NCBI RefSeq assembly: GCF_030915505.1
Contig: NZ_CP133265.1
Coordinates: 2,942,001-3,006,000, forward strand
Length of the DNA stretch: 64,000 nt
Direction: 5' to 3'
Source of the DNA: Neobacillus sp. OS1-2
Lineage (GTDB): Bacteria > Bacillota > Bacilli > Bacillales > Cytobacillaceae
Shown: positions 33,552 to 41,735 of the stretch, piece after piece
Numbering within the stretch: the first letter of the stretch is position 1
Layout of the letters: each line of letters begins with the position of its first letter
The notes under the pieces: generated by a model
What the model was told of the DNA's origin: nothing
The model's input: the letters and a program-made list of their open reading frames with translations, nothing else
Databases searched by the model: none
Position numbers and translations under genes: made by a program

Positions 33552-34388
33552 ATGGGCAAAGAGGTGAATGTACGTTCCTCATTGATAAGGTTACTTTGGC
33601 ACCGGATTGAAGAAGATGACCTGCCAGGGTTAAGCGCACAATTGGCCTACTTTTTTCTTCTTTCCTTGTTTCCACTCTTAATTGTCATCTTTACGCTTTT
33701 ACCATACTTCCCGATTCCCCATCAAGACATGCTGGGGATGATCAAGGATTTTGCACCGGCGGAAGCGATAGAGTTAATTGAAAAGAATGTCAATGAAATC
33801 ATGACACATCGGAATGGCGGGTTGCTTTCCTTCGGGATAATCGGGACGATTTGGTCAGCCTCTAATGGAATAAATGCCGTTGTGAGGGCTTTTAATAAGG
33901 CTTACAATGTAAAGGAAAGCCGTTCATACATCGTCTCACGTGGAATGGCGATCGTACTAACCTTTGCGATGATCTTTGTCTTTCTTCTGGCCATTGTTCT
34001 ACCAATATTCGGCAGGGAAATTGGGCTTTTCTTATTTTCAAAATTAGGATACACATCAGAATTTATTAAGATCTGGAGTACATTAAGCTGGCTCGTGAGT
34101 GCCATTATTTTATTTCTGATTTTTACAGGATTGTATTGGATTGCCCCCAATGTGCGACTGCGCTGTCGGAGTGCTTTTCCTGGAGCTATATTTGCCACTC
34201 TTGGATGGATTCTTTCGTCCATCGGCTTATCCTTTTATGTGGGTAATTTTAGTAACTATTCACTTACCTATGGCAGTATTGGAACCATTATTATTTTAAT
34301 GATTTGGTTATATATTTCTGCGTTCATTATTATTATTGGTGGCGAAATTAATGCCTTCTATAGTGAAAAGAATCGGTCAAATTGCTAA
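33552..34388 (+). CDS. yfkH: YihY/BrkB family membrane protein (YfkH)
   Basis: A 278-residue protein of the YihY/BrkB family (often mislabelled RNase BN) with six membrane helices. Conserved segments include LSAQLAYFFLLSLFPLLI near the N-terminus, GTIWSASNGINAVVRAFN, and GSIGTIIILMIWLYISAFIIIIGGEINA at the end. Length and context match B. subtilis YfkH. Physiological role not established. GAAGGAGGTAGAGCA precedes the ATG. Confidence 0.92.
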   Translation: MGKEVNVRSSLIRLLWHRIEEDDLPGLSAQLAYFFLLSLFPLLIVIFTLLPYFPIPHQDMLGMIKDFAPAEAIELIEKNVNEIMTHRNGGLLSFGIIGTIWSASNGINAVVRAFNKAYNVKESRSYIVSRGMAIVLTFAMIFVFLLAIVLPIFGREIGLFLFSKLGYTSEFIKIWSTLSWLVSAIILFLIFTGLYWIAPNVRLRCRSAFPGAIFATLGWILSSIGLSFYVGNFSNYSLTYGSIGTIIILMIWLYISAFIIIIGGEINAFYSEKNRSNC

Positions 34389-34466
34389 TACTTACCTTCA
34401 TGAAAAAAGGTCGTTTGCCCAAACTAGAATAGAGGGGTAACCCACTAATAAGGGAGGTTTTAGTCG

Positions 34467-34571
34467 ATGACAAAGCATACTAAAAAGGATGGAAGTACAA
34501 AGCAAAAAGGCAAAGGCAGTAAAGGAAACAAAACGTCCGGATCGGCAAATGGATCTAACGGATACCACTAA
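34467..34571 (+). CDS. Tiny Lys/Gly-rich basic protein (34 aa)
   Basis: A 34-codon frame beginning MTKHTKKDGSTKQKGKGSKG and ending SNGYH, preceded by AAGGGAGG at nine bases. Very basic and Gly/Ser/Lys-rich, with no hydrophobic residues to speak of, as in minor spore-core proteins. I do not recognise a family. It ends where a repeat remnant begins. Confidence 0.68.
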   Translation: MTKHTKKDGSTKQKGKGSKGNKTSGSANGSNGYH

Positions 34572-34619
34572 AGCGCACTGGTCAGCTAGGACGCTGGCGC
34601 TGGCCATTTCTCTAAGTTG
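34571..34619 (-). repeat. Short derivative of the palindromic Bacillaceae repeat
   Basis: Read on the minus strand this is ACTTAGAGAAATGGCCAGCG, then CAGCGTCCTAGCTGACCAG and TGCGCTT. It corresponds to the two ends of the 165-bp repeat at 15981-16146 with the middle deleted. Confidence 0.65.
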
Positions 34620-34640
34620 AAAATAATATCCTACTAAAAA

Positions 34641-34672
34641 GGCCGGGTGAATAATGCTTCACCCGGCCCATT
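34641..34672 (-). terminator. Terminator of zosA
   Basis: Perfect 11-bp GC-rich stem GGCCGGGTGAA/TTCACCCGGCC; on the minus strand it is followed by TTTTTAG. Confidence 0.88.
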
Positions 34673-34686
34673 TAACGAATTTCCAC

Positions 34687-36603
34687 CTATGACTTTAATA
34701 ATCGCAGGCTATTTAAAATGACAAGAATCGTACTTCCTTCATGGCCAATGACCCCATAGGGCAAATCGAGCATTTGAAAGAAATTTGAAGAAATCAACAA
34801 CATGATGACGGTGATAGAGAAAATGACATTTTGTTTGATGATTTTGTTCATACGCTGTGAAAGGTGGATGGCTTCAGAAATCTTCGGTAAATCATTTTTC
34901 ATGAGAACAATATCAGCAGTTTCTAGAGCTACATCTGTCCCTCCACCCATCGCAATCCCGACATTCGCAATCGCTAATGCAGGTGCATCATTGATACCAT
35001 CACCAACCATTGCAACAGTTTTATATTTTACCTTCAGTTGCTTGAGCTGTTCCACTTTTTCTTCTGGGAGGCATTCCGCGAAAAATTCATCGACGTGACT
35101 TTCCGTAGCAATAGCACGGGCTGTTTTTTCACTATCGCCAGTGAGCATGACGGTTCGAATACCTTGTTTCTTTAAATGGTCAATGGCAAACTTAGTTTCC
35201 TCACGAACGACATCCTTCATCGCCACCATTGCACAAAGCTCTCCATCTATTTCAATAAACACGAGCGTATTGCCAAGGCTTGCAAGGTCTTTAGCCTTTC
35301 CATCGGCAAACCGATCAACATTTTCTTTCCCCACAAATGCTGCCTTGCCAATCTTCCACTGTTCTCCATTTACTTCTGCTTTAACACCCCAACCTGGGAT
35401 ATCTTCAAGGGTGTCAGGATGAAATAGTTCTTTCTTAATATTCTTCTTCGCATAATGAACAATGGCCTGTGCCAGCGGATGGTTCGAATGACTTTCTATC
35501 GAAGCCGCTTTCCAAATGAGCTTCTCTTTTTCAAGGCCTTCCTTAACAATTATTTCGGTGACTTCCGGTTTCCCTTTTGTGAGCGTACCGGTTTTATCAA
35601 AAGCGATGGCCTCTAAATGACTTAAATTTTCAAGATGCACCCCGCCCTTTACTAATATCCCATGTTTGGCTCCATTTGAAATGGCAGACAACGTAGCGGG
35701 CATGATGGAAGCGACCAGTGCACAGGGGGATGCAACCACTAATAATATCATTGCCCTGTAAAAGGATTCTTGCCAGCTCCAGCCAAGAAAAAAGTGTGGC
35801 AGGAAAAACATTGAAATCACAACAAGCAAGACTACCTTAACGTAGGTTCCTTCAAATCGTTCAATGAACAACTGTGACGGTGACTTTTCGCTTTGAGCCG
35901 ATTGAACAAGCTGAATGATTTTTTGAAAAAGAGTATCTTGACTCGACTTTGTCACCCGAACAGAAATTGAACCTGTCATATTAACGGTTCCGGCAAATAC
36001 ATCTGCTTCTTCCCCTTTAGAAACAGGCATTGATTCACCTGTTATCGCTGCTTCATCAATATTGGTTTGTCCTTTGATAATCATTCCGTCTGAAGGGACA
36101 CGTTCCCCTGGTTTAATGAGGATCTGATCACCGACCATTAGCTCTGAAACAGGCACCTTTTTTTCATAGCCGTTGGTGATCAGCAAGGCCTCTTCCGGCT
36201 GCAGCTCCATTAACGAAGAAATTTCCTTGTGGCTTTTATTCATGGTGTAGGTTTCCATGGCACCGCTGACAGCGAAAATGAAGATTAAAATAGCCCCCTC
36301 AGTCCAGTATCCGATGATAGCGGAACCTACTGCGGCAAAGATCATCAGCATCTCAACGTTCAGCTCTTTATTTTCATAGGTGGCTTCAATGCCTTCTTTT
36401 GCTTTGGCAAAACCGCCAATCACAAATGCCAATAGGTAGGCGACGATAGAATCAGCGCCGCTTCCATACTTATCAAACAGCCAGCCAACTAAAATCAACA
36501 CCCCACTTAACCCCGCAGCGATCAATTCGAGATGTGGTTTCATTTTTTCTATCATGCCAGTCTTCTGAATACCCTTTGCAAGAGTCTTTGCTTCGGAACT
36601 CAT
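34687..36603 (-). CDS. zosA: Zinc-transporting P1B-type ATPase ZosA
   Basis: A 638-residue heavy-metal P-type ATPase almost co-extensive with B. subtilis ZosA (YkvW). It lacks an N-terminal CxxC metal-binding domain. Motifs: TGES, the transmembrane metal site SPC (VASPCALVASI), phosphorylated Asp in DKTGTLTKG, HP motif SNHPLAQ, and GDGINDAPAL. The C-terminus GVIGHEGSTILVILNSLRLL matches ZosA. It moves zinc across the membrane; in B. subtilis it is PerR-regulated and linked to peroxide resistance. It sits between yfkH and yfkF, where B. subtilis has no such gene, with repeat fragments on both sides. Confidence 0.93.
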   Translation of the reverse strand: MSSEAKTLAKGIQKTGMIEKMKPHLELIAAGLSGVLILVGWLFDKYGSGADSIVAYLLAFVIGGFAKAKEGIEATYENKELNVEMLMIFAAVGSAIIGYWTEGAILIFIFAVSGAMETYTMNKSHKEISSLMELQPEEALLITNGYEKKVPVSELMVGDQILIKPGERVPSDGMIIKGQTNIDEAAITGESMPVSKGEEADVFAGTVNMTGSISVRVTKSSQDTLFQKIIQLVQSAQSEKSPSQLFIERFEGTYVKVVLLVVISMFFLPHFFLGWSWQESFYRAMILLVVASPCALVASIMPATLSAISNGAKHGILVKGGVHLENLSHLEAIAFDKTGTLTKGKPEVTEIIVKEGLEKEKLIWKAASIESHSNHPLAQAIVHYAKKNIKKELFHPDTLEDIPGWGVKAEVNGEQWKIGKAAFVGKENVDRFADGKAKDLASLGNTLVFIEIDGELCAMVAMKDVVREETKFAIDHLKKQGIRTVMLTGDSEKTARAIATESHVDEFFAECLPEEKVEQLKQLKVKYKTVAMVGDGINDAPALAIANVGIAMGGGTDVALETADIVLMKNDLPKISEAIHLSQRMNKIIKQNVIFSITVIMLLISSNFFQMLDLPYGVIGHEGSTILVILNSLRLLKS

Positions 36604-36641
36604 TGTTTCTCCCCCTCTGGTTCAACATTGGTAACAATCTC

Positions 36642-36670
36642 GACTTTGAGAAATGTCTAGCTTCAGCTTT
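36642..36670 (+). repeat. Left-end fragment of the palindromic Bacillaceae repeat
   Basis: GACTTTGAGAAATGTCTAGC followed by TTCAGC matches the first 26 bases of the full repeat at 15981 with three changes. It lies just upstream of zosA. Confidence 0.6.
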
Positions 36671-36721
36671 TCTATTTCTAATTGATAAAAATAATCAATG
36701 TCATTACCCCTAAAAAACACG

Positions 36722-36752
36722 AAAGCTGTCATCGAAGTGATGACAGCAAAAA
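36722..36752 (-). terminator. Hairpin downstream of yfkF
   Basis: Perfect stem GCTGTCATC/GATGACAGC with a five-base loop. It lies between yfkF and zosA and is followed on the minus strand by TTTCGTGTTTTTT. Confidence 0.65.
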
Positions 36753-36835
36753 TCTCAAAAATTTATCTAGTTTATTTTCCTTAATCTTACCACATAGTCT
36801 ATGCGTTAAGATATGATTTTGCTTCATTTCCATAC

Positions 36836-38011
36836 TTACTCATTTACCGTAACCAATGACTTTTCCTTATTTAACGAGATGATTAAGAAGATAATAAAAA
36901 ATAATGTACTGATTATATGAAAGAAGCTGATATTTTTAAAAAACTGAATAAAAAATCCACCCAATGTAGGGCCAATTAAACTACCCAGACTGAAAAAGAT
37001 GCCACACAGTAAATTTCCGGTTGGAAATAAATTTTTCGGCATTAAGTCTGCCATATAGGAAATACCAAGCGAGAATGTGGAGCCCACACACATTCCTGCA
37101 ACAAATAAACAGACAGCCAGCAAGAAAAAGGATTGTTCAAAGAAACTCGCAGCTGTAAAACAAATGGACCCAAGAAATAGGATAGTGATTAGAATAGTCC
37201 TTCGTCCAAATTTATCACTTAACATACCTAATGGCAGCTGAAATACAATCGCACCAATGGCAAAGGAGGCTAAAAGAATCGAAACACTCTTCACATCGAT
37301 GCCAATCCTTAATGCATATACTGGAAAACTTCCATTTAGAGATGACTCTAATACACCATAGGCAAATGTGGGTAGAAAGGCAGCCCATCCGTATTTCCAT
37401 GCTTGTGAAAATCGCTTTATCGTGGCAGTGAAGGAATGGACCATTATTTCTTGATCTGGAAGCTCATTTTTAAGGGCAAATAGGAAGACCCATCCCACCA
37501 AACATAAAGCAGAAGATAATATGAAAGGAAGGGCCTCATTTACATTAACCAATGGCGTCATTAATGGTCCAGTGGCAAATCCTATCCCAAAAAATAATCC
37601 ATAGAGCGAAAGATTTCTTCCCCGCTTCTTTTCGGGTGAAAAGGAAGTAATCCACGTCTGTGTAGCAAAATGCAAGGCATGATCGCCGATTCCGATGAAA
37701 AGCCTTAATATAAACCAAAACCAAAATGTTTTCCACAACGGAAACAATGCCAATGAGACAATGACCATTAAGCCACCGAAAATGATAATGGGCTTATAGC
37801 CAAATTTCCGAAGAGGTTGCTCCATAAATGGGGATACTAAAAGTATTCCTATGTATAGTGCCGTCGCATTTAATCCGTTTAATGAAGAGGAAATGCCACT
37901 ATGTTCAAAAATAACTGCTATTAGTGGGAGGAGCATTCCTTGACTAAACCCCGAGACCGCCACAATACTAACTAATATCCAAAATCTAAAATTCGTATTA
38001 ACGTTTATCAT
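36836..38011 (-). CDS. yfkF: MFS transporter YfkF
   Basis: A 391-residue major facilitator protein with 12 helices and an A-like motif in the second half (MLSDKFGRRTI). Its size and its place directly beside the chaA/yfkE gene match B. subtilis YfkF, a predicted efflux permease. Substrate unknown. It is divergent from chaA with about 180 bases between them. Confidence 0.85.
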   Translation of the reverse strand: MINVNTNFRFWILVSIVAVSGFSQGMLLPLIAVIFEHSGISSSLNGLNATALYIGILLVSPFMEQPLRKFGYKPIIIFGGLMVIVSLALFPLWKTFWFWFILRLFIGIGDHALHFATQTWITSFSPEKKRGRNLSLYGLFFGIGFATGPLMTPLVNVNEALPFILSSALCLVGWVFLFALKNELPDQEIMVHSFTATIKRFSQAWKYGWAAFLPTFAYGVLESSLNGSFPVYALRIGIDVKSVSILLASFAIGAIVFQLPLGMLSDKFGRRTILITILFLGSICFTAASFFEQSFFLLAVCLFVAGMCVGSTFSLGISYMADLMPKNLFPTGNLLCGIFFSLGSLIGPTLGGFFIQFFKNISFFHIISTLFFIIFLIISLNKEKSLVTVNE

Positions 38012-38195
38012 TTTTTACCTCTAGAAAAAATAATTTGGTTGAGTATTAATTATCAATTATTTATTATAACAAGATAAGGGCTCTTTTGGTTGAAAATGAA
38101 TTATTTTCCTGCTTCGTTAAGTAGATGGTATAGGGACTAGCAGAAACAAATAAAGGGAAGTAAAAGGGAAGAGAATAAAAATTAAAAGTGGAGGG

Positions 38196-39260
38196 ATGGC
38201 ATTGGCTAATAAAGTCTTTATGCTGCTAACATTTATCGGTGTTCCCCTTTCAGTTATCGGAACACTGATGCATTGGCCAAGTATTATTCTATTTATTCTT
38301 TATTGTTTAACGATTATTGCGTTATCAAGCTTTATGGGGAGGGCAACTGAAAGTCTTGCTATTGTTGCTGGCCCGCGCATTGGAGGTCTTTTAAATGCAA
38401 CCTTTGGAAATGCGGTAGAGCTGATTATATCTGTTTTTTCGCTAAAAGCAGGACTAGTGGGCATTGTTCTTGCCTCATTAACCGGTTCCGTCCTGGGAAA
38501 CCTGCTATTGGTTGCAGGACTTTCTTTTTTTGTTGGTGGACTAAAATTCAAGCGGCAGGAATTTAATGTATTTGACGCACGGCACAATTCCGGCTTGCTG
38601 ATGTTTGCAGTGATGATTGCCTTTGTTATTCCAGAGGTATTTTCGATAAATATGAATGAAGCAAAAACTTTCTCCCTAAGTATTGGGATCTCGATCATTT
38701 TAATTCTCCTGTATCTTGCAGCATTATTTTTTAAACTTGTTACCCATCGAGGGGTTTATCAAACGGAAACTGAAAAGGTTGGTCACGAAGACGAGGAACC
38801 AGAATGGGGAAAGGGTAAGGCCATCGGGGTTCTATTGGTTGCAACATTAGCCGTGGCCTATATTTCAGAACATCTCGTTCATACCTTCGAATATGTGGGA
38901 GAGACGTTCGGTTGGTCAGAGCTATTCATTGGGGTCATCATTGTAGCTATCGTCGGAAATGCGGCAGAACATGCATCCGCCGTTTTGATGGCATTCAAAA
39001 ACAAAATGGATATTGCGGTTGAAATTGCTATCGGCTCAACCTTACAAGTGGCCATGTTCGTCTTACCCGTCCTGGTCCTGATTTCGCTCTTCTTTGAGCA
39101 ATCAATGCCGCTGGTATTCAGCTGGCAGGAATTAATCGCAATGGTCTCATCAGTCCTACTAATGGTTGTCATCTCAAACGACGGGGAATCCAACTGGTTC
39201 GAAGGACTAACACTGCTCGCAGCCTACGTAATAATGGGAATCGGCTTCTTTCTACTATAA
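38196..39260 (+). CDS. chaA: Calcium/proton antiporter ChaA (YfkE)
   Basis: A 354-residue CaCA-family antiporter. It has two inverted repeats each with the ion-binding alpha motif: GNAVELIISVFSLKAG and GNAAEHASAVLMAFKNKMD, carrying the essential Glu residues. About 11 membrane helices with an acidic cytoplasmic loop (HEDEEPEW) in the middle. B. subtilis YfkE is the structurally characterised homologue. It exports calcium using the proton gradient. The annotated start begins MALANKVF after GGAGGG. Confidence 0.93.
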   Translation: MALANKVFMLLTFIGVPLSVIGTLMHWPSIILFILYCLTIIALSSFMGRATESLAIVAGPRIGGLLNATFGNAVELIISVFSLKAGLVGIVLASLTGSVLGNLLLVAGLSFFVGGLKFKRQEFNVFDARHNSGLLMFAVMIAFVIPEVFSINMNEAKTFSLSIGISIILILLYLAALFFKLVTHRGVYQTETEKVGHEDEEPEWGKGKAIGVLLVATLAVAYISEHLVHTFEYVGETFGWSELFIGVIIVAIVGNAAEHASAVLMAFKNKMDIAVEIAIGSTLQVAMFVLPVLVLISLFFEQSMPLVFSWQELIAMVSSVLLMVVISNDGESNWFEGLTLLAAYVIMGIGFFLL

Positions 39261-39281
39261 GAAAGGTCGAAATACCTTTAT

Positions 39282-39296
39282 AGGTGTCAGGCACCA
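39282..39296. repeat. GGTGTCAGGCACC mini-palindrome
   Basis: A 13-bp dyad GGTGTCAGGCACC just after chaA. I know this word as a recurrent intergenic element in Bacillus genomes; only one copy was noticed here. Confidence 0.4.
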
Positions 39297-39308
39297 ATAA
39301 AGGAACAA

Positions 39309-39350
39309 AAAGAAGACTCCAGGCCTAATGGTCTAGAGTCTTCTTTTTGT
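39309..39350 (+). terminator. Terminator after chaA
   Basis: Stem AGAAGACTCCAGGCC/GGTCTAGAGTCTTCT (two mismatches) with a TAAT loop and a T run. Confidence 0.85.
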
Positions 39351-39399
39351 TTCAAAGTATTCTAATGTTTGAAATGTACGGGGTAATTCTTCATTACTG

Positions 39400-39408
39400 T
39401 GCTATAAT
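39400..39408 (+). promoter_or_regulatory. Extended -10 promoter of the candidate 6S-like RNA
   Basis: TGC followed by TATAAT (39403-39408) forms a perfect extended -10; no canonical -35 is visible. Confidence 0.6.
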
Positions 39409-39414
39409 GTAACC

Positions 39415-39588
39415 GTTATTTGGGTTTATAAATCAATCGCTTTCTTTGGGTCCATCAATCACCAACCTTCATGTAATTTAGACTGCGAAAAACACGAGTG
39501 TTGAAGGTAAATATAAGACGGGAATCCCAACCTCCTTAAAGATAATTAAGTAACTGGTTAGCTGATTGATTACAGCCCTCCTTTTTTG
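39415..39588 (+). ncRNA. Candidate 6S-type structured RNA
   Basis: About 173 nucleotides with no coding frame, starting after an extended -10 and ending in TTTTTT. Nested long-range pairing: GGGT/GCCC (39422/39575), AATCAATC/GATTGATT (39431/39564), TTGGG/CCCAA (39446/39526) and ACCTTCA/TGAAGGT (39465/39502). A small CTTAA/TTAAG hairpin sits in the 3' strand of the central bubble (39535-39550). A closing stem, an asymmetric bubble with a 3' hairpin and an irregular apical stem is the layout of 6S RNA. I cannot match the primary sequence to bsrA or bsrB from memory. Confidence 0.45.
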
Positions 39589-39684
39589 AAAGGTTAAGTA
39601 TAGTATAATCCTAAAATAGAATTTTGTAAATAATCAGATTATTACATTTCTATTACGTTTTTACCTATTATAAAGGAGCGACAA

Positions 39685-40302
39685 ATGAAATTTTTTATTA
39701 GATTTTTATTTTTTATTATTGGGCTAACTATTATGACTTTTGGGGTATGTATGACCATTAAAGTGGCTGATATTGGTGTAGGAGCCTGGGATGCCTTGAA
39801 CGTCGTGCTAACGGAGAGGGTAGGGTTGTCCGTCGGCAAATGGGTGATGATTGACGGGGCGATTTTAATTTTTGTTAATGCCCTGTTAGTAAAAAGGAGA
39901 CCCGATTTTCTTTCCTTTTTAACAATCATTGTCATCGGTTCTTTAGTAGACTTTTGGCTTATGACTGTTTTTGATCGGTTTACGGTGAACCCATTTATCG
40001 CCAAATTAGGCATGCTGCTCGCCGGCATCTTAATTATTGGATTTGGAGCATCCATCTATTTGCAAGCAAAGTTCCCGCAAAGTCCGATTGACAATTTTAT
40101 GTTAGCAATAAAGGAACGTTTCAACGTGAACTTGATGATGGCCAAAACAATTGGCGAAATTACAGCCTTCATTCCAGCATTTATTTTAAAGGGGCCTATT
40201 TCTTATGGAACCATTATTATTACTTTTACAGTAGGTCCGGCCATTCAACTGTTTTATCCATACTTTGAAAAATTAATGCACCGCCTTCAGTTAAAATATT
40301 GA
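39685..40302 (+). CDS. YczE/YyaS-like membrane protein
   Basis: A 205-residue protein with five membrane helices of the YczE/YitT-like group (GVCMTIKVADIGVGAWDALNVVL; FPQSPIDNFMLAI; GPISYGTII). B. subtilis YczE affects surfactin production by an unknown route, but this gene is not next to a peptide synthetase here. AAAGGAGCGACAA precedes the ATG. It interrupts the chaA-yfkD order known from B. subtilis. Confidence 0.85.
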   Translation: MKFFIRFLFFIIGLTIMTFGVCMTIKVADIGVGAWDALNVVLTERVGLSVGKWVMIDGAILIFVNALLVKRRPDFLSFLTIIVIGSLVDFWLMTVFDRFTVNPFIAKLGMLLAGILIIGFGASIYLQAKFPQSPIDNFMLAIKERFNVNLMMAKTIGEITAFIPAFILKGPISYGTIIITFTVGPAIQLFYPYFEKLMHRLQLKY

Positions 40303-40415
40303 ACCTTAGTTGGGCGAAATTTAGAAAAAAATTTCTGGAATGGATAATATGAATGAACTCCGAAAAAACTACGTAGAGAAATTATTAATGCTACTTAGTG
40401 AAAGGAGTTTACCTT

Positions 40416-41237
40416 GTGAAGAAACATATTTCCTTACTATTGACACTGCTTTTAATGCTTTCCTTTATTCCGTCTGCTTTCGCCCACAAAGCAGCGGTGA
40501 AAAAGGCACCAGCTCCAGCTCCAGTGAAATATCAAGTCCCGGCCTCAGTTCGGAATATTTCGAAGGAAAATACGTATCCGAATTCAACGCAGGATTTGCC
40601 TTTGCTGAAGCCAAGCGATTTAACCAAAAAGTTAATAAATTCATCAAAGGAAAAAATTGAAAACCCTGATTTAATCCGAATGCTCAATGAGTCCAGTATT
40701 AACAGTACCCCATTTGCTGTCGGCTATCGTGCGATTATCTACCTTGGTCAGTGGCCGTTGAACTATCAATCATCAGAAACCTCCCCGAATTGGGAGTACC
40801 AAAAAATAAATACGAATTACTTTGATAATCGCGGTGGAAAAGTGCCATATCAAATAAAGTATGTGCAGGAGTCACAAAAGATTATCCGTGGCGGACTGAC
40901 AGCTAAGATTGCCAATGCGGAAGACGTGAAAAAGATGATGCTCCTAAAAGCAATGGAAAAAACTCGCCTGCCGCTCTCATTTGAAACGATTATCGGCGCC
41001 GGCACGAAAAATGATCATATTTATAATATCCCAGCAAATCGACTGGGCTACTTATATGCCTATGCTCCAGGGGTTAATGAAAAGGGAAAAGTTACTTATG
41101 GTGAAGTGTATTTGATGCTAAAAGGCAGTAAAAAGTTTATTGTCGTGAAAAACGTTACCTCACAAGGGATTGGTGCTTGGATCCCTGTCCAGGATTATGT
41201 ATCATTTGGTTTCGCTGCATCAGAACGGCCTCGATAA
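40416..41237 (+). CDS. yfkD: YfkD-family exported protein
   Basis: A 273-residue protein with a signal peptide (about 1-23, cleavage after SAFA) and a conserved YfkD domain (VPASVRNISKENTYPNS; NSTPFAVGYRAIIYLGQWPL; ETSPNWEYQKINTNYFDNRGG). Function unknown. The frame extends six codons upstream, but GTG 40416 follows AAAGGAGTTTACCTT and begins the signal peptide, so it is the likely start. Confidence 0.88.
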   Translation: MKKHISLLLTLLLMLSFIPSAFAHKAAVKKAPAPAPVKYQVPASVRNISKENTYPNSTQDLPLLKPSDLTKKLINSSKEKIENPDLIRMLNESSINSTPFAVGYRAIIYLGQWPLNYQSSETSPNWEYQKINTNYFDNRGGKVPYQIKYVQESQKIIRGGLTAKIANAEDVKKMMLLKAMEKTRLPLSFETIIGAGTKNDHIYNIPANRLGYLYAYAPGVNEKGKVTYGEVYLMLKGSKKFIVVKNVTSQGIGAWIPVQDYVSFGFAASERPR

Positions 41238-41247
41238 TTTTGGACGT

Positions 41248-41282
41248 AAGGACTCCTGGCAACAGGGGCCTTTTTGTTTTAT
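41248..41282 (+). terminator. Terminator after yfkD
   Basis: Stem AAGG-CTCCTG/CAGGGG-CCTT (imperfect) with a GCAA loop, followed by TTTTTGTTTT. Confidence 0.78.
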
Positions 41283-41371
41283 AAAAAGTAGGACATACTA
41301 TAGGATATACTATTTGTCAAAGCTTCCATTTTTCGATAGGATGAATACGGTAATGAAAGGAGCGATATAGC

Positions 41372-41572
41372 TTGGGCAGTCCGATTCAAGAAAAAAATTC
41401 ACAGGTCGATTTTTTAAAACAGCGCTTAAATATGTTTATTGATGTGTTAGATGCCATTGATCCGGAAGATGCGGACCTTGAAGATATTGACCGTTTAATT
41501 TCGATGCTTGATGACATGGAATCAAAATGCAGAGAATTTAATAATCGTGAAGCAAGTAAGTCTGTTAAATAG
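41372..41572 (+). CDS. SE1561 family small protein
   Basis: A 66-residue acidic helical protein with NMFIDVLDAIDPEDADLEDIDRLISMLDDMESK, characteristic of the SE1561 family in Firmicutes. Function unknown. The start is TTG with AAAGGAGCG about ten bases upstream. Confidence 0.8.
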   Translation: MGSPIQEKNSQVDFLKQRLNMFIDVLDAIDPEDADLEDIDRLISMLDDMESKCREFNNREASKSVK

Positions 41573-41735
41573 CAAACTCTTTTTTTGCGGGGAAAAGCTG
41601 GGGTAAAATGCCATGTATTCGCTTGCAAGCTTATCCTTTATATCTAGTGATGATAGGAGTATAATGTAGACGTGCAAAAAGTTGTAATATTATAAAAAGA
41701 ATAATGTGGGGAACAAAGGGAAAGGGGTACTCGAA

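Noticed and set aside
39415..39588. T-box or metabolite riboswitch for the YczE-like gene
   Set aside because: No T-box motif or known aptamer consensus was found, and the terminator lies about 100 bases before the gene without an obvious antiterminator.
40340..40660. Plus-strand 106-codon frame at the start of yfkD
   Set aside because: It lacks an RBS and runs through the signal-peptide region of yfkD in another frame.
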